A DNA stretch of 64,000 bases from Proteles cristata cristata (taxonomy: Eukaryota > Chordata > Mammalia > Carnivora > Hyaenidae), in the NCBI GenBank assembly GCA_017311185.1, contig JAESUZ010000756.1, positions 2,170,001 through 2,234,000 of the forward strand, given 5' to 3'. Within the stretch, counting starts at the first letter, position 1. Each line of letters opens with the position of its first letter. The translations under genes were made by a program, and so were the position numbers. The notes under the pieces are model-generated. The model had not been told where the DNA came from, searched no databases, and worked only from the letters and a program-made list of their open reading frames with translations. Below, in pieces: positions 57,812 to 64,000 of this stretch.

Positions 57812-59003
57812 TGTAGTACAATTAGATAAAGGGTTAGTATCCAAAATCTATAAAGAACTTATCAAACTCAACACCCAAAAACAAATAATCCAGTGAAGAT
57901 ATGGACAAATGATACGAATAGACACTTTTCAAAAGAAGACATTCAGATGGCCAACAGACACGGGAAAAAATGCTCAACATCACTCATCATCAGGGAAGTA
58001 CAAGTCAAAACCACGATGAGATTTCACCTCACACCAGTCAGAATGGCTAAAATTAGCAACTCAGGCAACAACAGATGTTGGTGAGGGTGCAGAGAAAGGG
58101 GAACTTTCCTGCACTGCTGGTGGGAATGAAACTGGTACAGCCACTATGGAAAACAGTATGGAGGTTCCTCAAAAAATTAAAAATAGAACTACTCTACAAC
58201 CCAGCAATTGCATCACTAGGTATTTATACAAGGGATACAGGTATGCTGTTTTGGAGGAGCACATGTACGCCGATGTTTATAGTAGCACTATGGACAGTAG
58301 CCAAAGTATGGAAAGAGCCCAAGTGTCCATTGGCAGATGAATAGATAAAGAAGATGTGGCACAGATATGCAATGGAGTATTACTCGGCAAACAAAAAGAA
58401 TGAAATCTTGCCATTTGCAGCAACGTGGATGGAACTAGAGGGTATTAGGCTAAGCAAAATTAGTCAGTCAGAGAAAGACAAAAATCATATGACTTCACTC
58501 ATATTTGGAATTTAAGATACAAAACAGGTGTACATAGGGGAAGGGAAGCAAAAATAATATACAAATGAGGGGGCAAACATAAGAGACTCTTTTTTTTAAT
58601 TTTTTTTACTGTTTTATTTATTTCTGAGAGAGTGAGAGAGACAGCATGAGCAGGGGAGGGTCAGAGAGAGAGGGGGGTACAGAATCTGAAGCAGGCTCCA
58701 GGCTCTGAGCTAGCTGTCAGCACAGAGCTCAATGCGGGGCTTGAACCCACAAACTGTGAGATCATGACCTGAGCTGAAGTTGGATGCTCAACCGACTGAG
58801 CCACCCAGGTGCCCCAAGAGACTCTTAAATATAGAGTACAAACTGAAGATTGTTGGAGGGGTTGTGGGAGGCGGGATGGCTAAATGGGCAACGGGGCACT
58901 GAGAAAGACACTTATTGGGATGATCATTGGGTGTTACACGTAGGATATGAATCACTGGCTAACTAACTTGGATGTAAATTAAAAAATAAAAATAAATAAT
59001 AAA
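57812..59003 (+). mobile_element. carnivore L1, 5'-truncated, sense
   Basis: Starts within the C-terminal part of the second L1 frame. Recognisable peptide text includes [18 protein letters not shown] at about 57825-57885, and the 'agcactatggacagtagcca' region near 58284. The 3' UTR and an A-rich tail (58980-59003) follow. Frame shifts make it inactive. 'aaaaaatgt' at both ends is a possible short TSD. A SINE (58592-58815) is nested in its 3' part. Confidence 0.92.
58592..58815 (-). mobile_element. CAN-SINE nested in the L1, intermediate form
   Basis: Antisense copy ending 'ccacccaggtgcccc' with 'gagctagctgtcagcac' (intermediate to group A). TSD aagagactctt is identical at 58581-58591 and 58816-58826. 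L1 sequence continues across it. Confidence 0.97.
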
Positions 59004-59109
59004 AAATGTTGTCCAGATGCCTTTTTGGGGGGGGATCTATTATGCCTGTTGCAAATAACTTCTCCCCATCTGCCACTTATTCGTAGAGCTTGTATGTAGT
59101 GGCAAGTTC
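59004..59109. other. short unique stretch
   Basis: G9 run at about 59026-59034. Nothing else. Confidence 0.3.
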
Positions 59110-59695
59110 ATATTTCCCGAAGCATTTTTCATTTGTGCTATGTCACCCATTCATTCATTCATTACATATTTATTGCTCACAGTGCTTGGCACCATTAAAA
59201 CCTCCAAGATCACAGATCTCTCTGTCATGGTGGAGTCTGACTCGTTCCAGTGAGAGATTACAGAAAATATGCCGCCAAGCAAGGAAGTGTGGGTCTGCTA
59301 GTGATAAGTTCTATGGCAGAAAATAAAGTAGGAAAAGGGAATACAGGCTGCTGATGAGTGGGCTGAGGATGGGGAGAAGGAAGGAGGAGGTCATTGCTCT
59401 TCTATATCAAGTGTTTGGGGGAAGCCTCACGGTGGAGTGGCACTTGGGTGACTCGAGGAAGTATGGGAGCAAACCTAGAGATTTCTTGATGATGAGTGTT
59501 TCCAGCAGAGAGAAGAGCCAGTGCCAAGGCCCTGAGGTGGAAACAGCCAGAGTGTGTGAGAAATAGCAACAAGGCCAGTGTGACTGGAAATGGGGGTGCA
59601 GTGGGAAAAGCAGTAGGAGATGGGGTCCCAGGGTAGAGGGAGGGCTGGGTGTGTAGGGCCCTGGAGGCCACTGTACATACTTCAGCTGAGATTTT
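59110..59695 (-). repeat. LINE L2, antisense
   Basis: The antisense L2 tail ('cattcattcattcattac', 'ttgctcacagtgcttggcac') leads to 'ccaaggccctgaggtggaaa' (about 59523), 'caaggccagtgtgactgg' (59569) and 'gtgtgtagggccctggaggc' (59649), in family order. Confidence 0.88.
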
Positions 59696-59699
59696 ATTG

Positions 59700-59815
59700 A
59701 TACCTTCACAGGCTCTAGGAAGTTCTGTAAATTGCCAGGACCACATAGGGAGTCAGTGGTGGAGCCCAGTGTGAAATCACTTCCGACTCCAACGTTCTTA
59801 TATCACAGCATAGCT
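59700..59815 (-). repeat. MIR-like relic
   Basis: 'gtaaattgccaggaccacat' and 'gtcagtggtggagcccagtg' parallel the antisense MIR 'acttgcccaaggtcacacagctagtaagtggcagagc' region. Short. Confidence 0.5.
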
Positions 59816-60303
59816 GTCTGAAGTCCTACCTTCTTTCTTCACTACAGGAAGAAACTAAGAGGAGAATGCCTATGTAAATGCAGAAAAATTCTTCTAGGTC
59901 ACCAACTGCCTTGTTTTGCTGGGTACCGAGGGGTTCCTGGGGATGCCTGTCTTTTAGTGCTAAATCTGGGACAGCCCTGGACAAAGTGAGGGGGGGTAGG
60001 TGGTCTCCCTACAAGGTGGCTGAAAAGTGGGGAGCATGTACCAATCGCTGCTGTAAGCCTTGGACTCTCCAGAGTCCTATGCTACTGCTTATAGAGAATG
60101 CCCAAGCTCTGGAACCTTCCCAAGCCAATCTCAGGTCAAGAACTCAGAGTCACTGTTGAAACTCTCATGTCCACATCATTGGAAAAACAGGGGTTACCTG
60201 AAGGTGGTGGGATTACACAAAGTTGTTTATACTTTAAAATTCGCACCATGAATGTATATTACATTGTTAACCAGGAAAGATGTAATGCGGTAAAGTATTA
60301 GTT
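59816..60303. other. unique sequence
   Basis: Nothing recognised. Confidence 0.4.
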
Positions 60304-60318
60304 CATCTTTATTATTTT

Positions 60319-60566
60319 TTAAAGATATTTTGGCAGACTCTCTTTTTGTTCTTTAAAATTTACTTATTTTGAGAGATAGAGAGAGAGTGCATGAGCAGGG
60401 GGAGGGGCAGAGAGAGAGGTAGACTGAGAACTCCAAGCAGGCTCCAAGCTGTCAGTGCAGGGCCCAGAGCCCAACATGGGGCTCAGTCTCATGAACCTGG
60501 GAGATAATGACCTGAGCTGAAATCAAGAGTCGATCACTTAACCAGCTGAGCCACTCGGGGTGCTGC
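60319..60566 (-). mobile_element. CAN-SINE with atypical tail
   Basis: Antisense copy ending 'gagccactcggggtgctg'. TSD catctttattatt at 60304 and 60567. About 30 nt of non-A-rich sequence (about 60321-60350, ggcagactctctttttg) lies between the left TSD and the recognisable tail. Confidence 0.9.
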
Positions 60567-60645
60567 CATCTTTATTATTGTTATCCTGAATGCCTAGTAC
60601 AGTTCTTAGCACATGGTAAGTGCTCAATAAATTTTTTTTGAATAG
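60567..60645 (+). repeat. L2 or MIR 3' end
   Basis: 'cctagtacagttcttagcac' followed by 'atggtaagtgctcaataaat' is the shared L2/MIR 3' terminal motif. The upstream part was displaced by the SINE. Confidence 0.7.
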
Positions 60646-60718
60646 CAAATAAAGCTGTATTAAAGATGCTTCATGAACAACTGGTTATGCACGCAGCCTC
60701 TGAAGGATTAATGCTATT

Positions 60719-60943
60719 CATGTTCTCAACTGTTGTTGTACCAGAATTACTGGGCGGGGGTGGGGGGGGCATGTTAAAACTTGATTTTTGGACCCACCCC
60801 CAGAGTTTCTGATTCAGCTGTCTGGGGTGGGGCTCAACAATCTGCATCTCTAATGCATTTCTAGGCAATGCTGTCGCTATATGGCGTTGGTGGGGTGAGA
60901 GGGAGAAAACCGCACTTGAGAACATCCAATCTAAATTAATTGG
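60719..60943. mobile_element. MER5A-like hAT relic
   Basis: The start 'tgttctcaactgttg' and end 'cacttgagaaca' are the element's inverted-end motifs. Inside, 'cccagagtttctgattcagc' and 'ctggggtggggctc' are typical of this nonautonomous hAT family. A G-run expansion sits at 60752-60768. Confidence 0.7.
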
Positions 60944-61758
60944 TTAATTATTGTTTCATTGGTTTGTGCTGCTCCTGTGGTCAGTTAACCACCAAGTATA
61001 ATCTTGTTGGAAGGTTTAGCTCCGAGGCTACACTGATTTATACAAGAATTCATTCCTTCTTCATTCTTCCAATGAGCAATCATTCGTTACCCTCTCTCTG
61101 ACAGAAGACACCTAGAGGTGCATGTAACATAGGTATTGCCCTTTAGGTGCTGAGAGACTTCAAGTAGCGTTAAGTTATTTTGTCTGGTGCTTAACTGCTC
61201 TAGTAAGAATTAAATTAAGGAACAACATTTAAAAATAAACTTTAAATAGAATATGTTGTTCATTGTCAATTCATGAAAATTGACTGGCTTTGATAAATGT
61301 TCCATAGGCTTCAATGGGGAGGGGGGGCTTTATGAATTCAGCTGTTTAGAATATAGGGCAAACGGAGGCAACTCCATGGACTCAGGCCAGCCAATCAAAT
61401 GGAATCACAAGTGGAAAATAACAAGAATAAATGTGAAGTCCTGTGTTTGAGCTTTAAAAAAAAAAAAAAAACCCAAATCTCAGAACTGAAGGGCAGCTCA
61501 TGTGAAAAAGACCTGGGAGTTTTAATTGGCTTCTATCCAAACTTCATGTACAGCAAATCGACTTATTTAACTTCCTAGGGATTTATTTTACAACTAGTTT
61601 ATGTTGGGAAGTTAACAGGGAGGAGCATTGCCTAAGATGAGATTTCTGTGGACTCTTTGTGTGCACTCACACGCACACTTCCAGGCACAGTAAGCAATCT
61701 GTACATTTTGCTTCGAACCAGTTTCTTGGCGAAGGTCTCACAGACAAGTGCTCTCTGG
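60944..61758. other. unique sequence with A16 run
   Basis: A16 at 61456-61471. No repeat or exon recognised. Confidence 0.4.
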
Positions 61759-61946
61759 TAGTGCTTCTCAAAGTGTGGCCTGTGGACCAGCAGAGTTAGC
61801 ATCACCTGAAAACGTGCTAAACGTACAGATTCCTAGGTCCCGCCCTTGACTTCCTACACCAAGATCCCTGGGGATGGATCCCACACTCTGCCGCACTGTA
61901 ACAATCCCAGGAGATTCTTTCGCATGCTAAAGCTTGAGAACCCTGC
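61759..61946. mobile_element. MER5A-like hAT relic
   Basis: Ends 'tagtgcttctcaaagtg' and 'cttgagaaccctg' are inverted termini. Inside, 'gcatcacctgaaaacgtgct' and 'acagattcctaggtcccgc' are family text. Flanking 'ctctctgg' and 'ctctaggt' may be the 8-bp TSD. Confidence 0.8.
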
Positions 61947-62584
61947 TCTAGGTCCAAAAGGCAGTCTTCTTAGGAGAATCTTGGGCCTACCCATAGGTCT
62001 GCTCTCAGCACGCCTGTGGTTAGTCTGTCATCTGACTGGGTTTCTTAATTTCCGTAATAGGTCAACTCCATTCTTTCCCTTTTCCCTCCCACTCACTGTT
62101 AACCATCAATAGAGAAAAGCCATCTTCCTGATTTTCTTTTTTGCTCTAGCTACTGGGGAGCTCAGACACAAAAGTGGAGCCTTTCATGGGCACTGCCCAC
62201 GAGTTTATGGCAAGTATTTTGTGTTACAGCCTCACATGCTCTTTTCCCATGCTGGTTTTCCCTTTCCATCCTTTCACTGAAAAATTCTCTTGTCCTGTCT
62301 GCTTTTCTGCAAACCTCCTCACACACTTCTGTTTGGCATAGGGTAAGGTGGAAATAAACAATAAAGCCCCCACAAATTAGTATTTATATTGTTGTTAGGC
62401 AGTTATGTGTTGAATAAAATAAGGTCTACGAATCGTCAAATGAACAAAGAATCACATTAAAATCAAGAAAAACTGTGTGAGACTGCAATTTGCATTCATC
62501 AAATGACTTATTCATTTTTATCTTCTTCTGGGAACTGGGGATGAAAGAGAAATTGTACTAGGAGTCCAAGTAATGAGCTAACTC
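61947..62584. other. unique sequence
   Basis: Nothing recognised. Confidence 0.4.
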
Positions 62585-63169
62585 TTAACAAGCTAGATGA
62601 TTGTGAGATGCTTCATCCATTCATATGGTGAAACCCGAGCTGCCAAGGTGATTATATTTGGAGAGGAGCCCTTAATGGAAAAAATTAAAGTTAAATGAAG
62701 TCCTAAGGGTGGGGTTCTGATTCAAGAGGATTAGTGTCCTTATAAGAAGAGACACCAGGGGCACCTGGGTGGCTCAGTGGTTAAGCGTCCAACTTCAGCT
62801 CAGGTCACGATCTCACGGTTCGTGGGTTCGAGCCCTGCTCGGGCTCTATGCTGATAGCTCAGAGCCTGGAGACTGTTTCTGAATTCTGTGTCTCCCTCTC
62901 TCTTTGACTCTCCCCTGTTCATGCTGTCTCTCTCTCTCTCAGAAATAAATAAAACATAAAAAAAAAAAAAAAGAAGAGACACCAGAGAGCTATCTGTGAA
63001 AACCCATAAGAAGGCATCTATCTGTAATCCAGGATGACGGCTCTCACTAGCAACCCACATCCTGGCACCTGACCTTGGACTCTCCAGTCTCCAGAACTGT
63101 GAGAAAGTAATTTCTGTTTTTGAAGTCACACAGTCTATAGGGATTTGTTACAGCAGCCCAAGCAGATTG

Positions 63170-63170
<1 letters not shown>
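62585..63170 (+). mobile_element. ERVL-MaLR-type LTR (MST/MLT1-like), old
   Basis: Solo-LTR-like relic of an ancient endogenous retrovirus-like family: 'atatggtgaaacccgagctg', 'taagggtggggttctgattc', 'gtgtccttataagaagagac', 'agtctccagaactgtgagaa' and 'tttgttacagcagcccaag'. A CAN-SINE interrupts it at 62759. No internal gag/pol region is visible nearby. Confidence 0.85.
62759..62970 (+). mobile_element. CAN-SINE nested in the LTR, perfect TSD
   Basis: Sense copy beginning 'ggcacctgggtggctcag'. TSD aagaagagacaccag is identical at 62744-62758 and 62971-62985, inside LTR sequence. A-tail of 17-18 A. Confidence 0.97.
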
Positions 63171-63210
<40 letters not shown>

Positions 63211-63215
63211 TGTGT
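63171..63215. repeat. (TG)19 microsatellite
   Basis: Nineteen uninterrupted TG units followed by 'tctgtg', directly at the 3' edge of the LTR. Confidence 0.95.
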
Positions 63216-63236
63216 TTTAAAATGGACAAGAGAGTA

Positions 63237-63460
63237 GGGGCACCTGGGTGGCTCAGTTGGTTAAGCGTTCGACTTCGGCTTAGGTCATGATCTCACGGTT
63301 TGTGAATTTGAGCTCCACATTGAGCTCTGTGCTGACAGCTCAGAGCCTGGAACCTCCTTCAGATTCTGTGTCTCCCCCTGCCCCTCCCATGCTCATACTC
63401 TGTCCCTCTCTGTCTCTCAATAATAATTGAAAATGTTAAAAAAATTAAAAAAAAAAAAGA
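63237..63460 (+). mobile_element. CAN-SINE, sense part of a composite
   Basis: Sense copy 'ggggcacctgggtggctcag', A-rich tail ending at about 63460. A partial antisense copy follows within about 15 bp. Confidence 0.95.
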
Positions 63461-63472
63461 TTCTGGCTCTTG

Positions 63473-63545
63473 ATCATCAGGAGCTGTGAGATCATGACCT
63501 GAGCTGAAGTCTGACGCTTAACTGACTGAGCCACCCAGGTGCCCC
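63473..63545 (-). mobile_element. CAN-SINE head fragment, antisense
   Basis: Only the tRNA-derived head is present ('gtgagatcatgacctgagct' to 'ccacccaggtgcccc'); middle and tail are absent. 'agagta' left of the sense copy and 'agagtta' right of this fragment may be one TSD enclosing the composite. Confidence 0.88.
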
Positions 63546-64000
63546 AGAGTTATTTTCTACCTTTGATTTTGACAGGGGAGTCAGAACTACAAAGTGGGTC
63601 CTGTGTTAATTCACTTCCCAAGGCACAGAGGGCCATCCTGGGACTGCCGGCTTCTCAGATCACTGCCAACAGATGAGGCCAGCTGGAGCCACCAAATTAG
63701 GCTTAGAGCTTTGATCTGCCATCAAGTAGTACCAAGATAGGTTGGAAAACCACCCGATCACCCCCTAACACTCCAAAAACACTGAAAGTTGTTCTAACAA
63801 AGAGACCAGCTCGATGTAAACTGACAAGAAACTCTTTTCGGGACTGACTCAATAATCCCTTATATAGATGTCCTAGAATTCCTATTTCTGACTAATGATT
63901 ATTATCATTAGGATGATTGAATATCCTCCCCTGGGTGGGCACTGCCTTTAATTCCTCTGCTCACTCCCCAAATCACCGTACTATAGGGACGTGTGACTCC
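63546..64000. other. unique sequence to window end
   Basis: No repeat or exon recognised. Confidence 0.4.

Noticed and set aside
57705..58344. Protein-like + strand frames ([18 protein letters not shown] and following)
   Set aside because: They are pieces of a 5'-truncated L1 split across frames; inactive.
1..64000. CRISPR arrays, phage or bacterial operons, toxin-antitoxin or other microbial systems
   Set aside because: Regularly recurring sequences here are dispersed SINEs with TSDs and microsatellites. Nothing has repeat-spacer structure, ribosome-binding sites or operon spacing.

Overview
This is mammalian nuclear DNA from a feliform carnivore, most likely a cat-family species. The key evidence is about 33 copies of one tRNA-derived SINE, the carnivore CAN-SINE in its feliform (SINEC_Fc-type) form. 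Each copy has a gcctgggtggctcag-like head, a tRNA-like box B (gggttcgagccccg-like), a CT-rich stretch and an A-rich tail. A carnivore-type L1 3' end is also present. No bacterial, phage, CRISPR or operon-like organisation is visible. I could not recognise any protein-coding exon by homology, and I name no gene. Layout: 1-8.1 kb has no CAN-SINE and holds older MIR and L2 relics. 8.1-15.1 kb is mostly unique, with two SINEs and one hAT-like transposon relic. About 15.1-16.4 kb is a strong CpG island, the only clear gene-regulatory landmark. It carries a good splice donor on the minus strand (GTAAGC, exon edge at 16037), with no minus-strand ATG between the donor and about 16.36 kb. The simplest reading is a noncoding first exon of a leftward-transcribed gene, with everything left of it in this window being intron 1 and everything right of it upstream or intergenic. 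16.4-44.2 kb is SINE-rich, with MIRs, a fragment of a feline-type L1 and a very long antisense L2 (about 38.6-41.15 kb). 45.3-49.1 kb holds two abutting old antisense L1 fragments, split by three SINEs. 50.3-51.5 kb is a sense L2 broken by two oppositely oriented SINEs. 53.3-56.4 kb is the longest block without a recognisable repeat and contains one weak exon-like motif. 57.3-59.0 kb has L1 pieces, including a 5'-truncated carnivore L1 with a SINE nested in it. 59.1-64 kb has L2, two MER5A-like relics, an ERVL-MaLR-type LTR with a nested SINE, a (TG)n tract and a SINE composite. How the pieces relate: almost all visible structure is layered transposon insertion. Nesting and target-site duplications (TSDs) give a relative order: old MIR/L2/MER5A and MaLR LTR, then old L1, then carnivore L1, then CAN-SINEs. 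Five SINE copies share one set of diagnostic changes and look like a distinct, probably younger subfamily. The CpG-island promoter is the only element that plausibly drives a host gene. I found no credible undescribed biological system; the findings below are loci worth checking.
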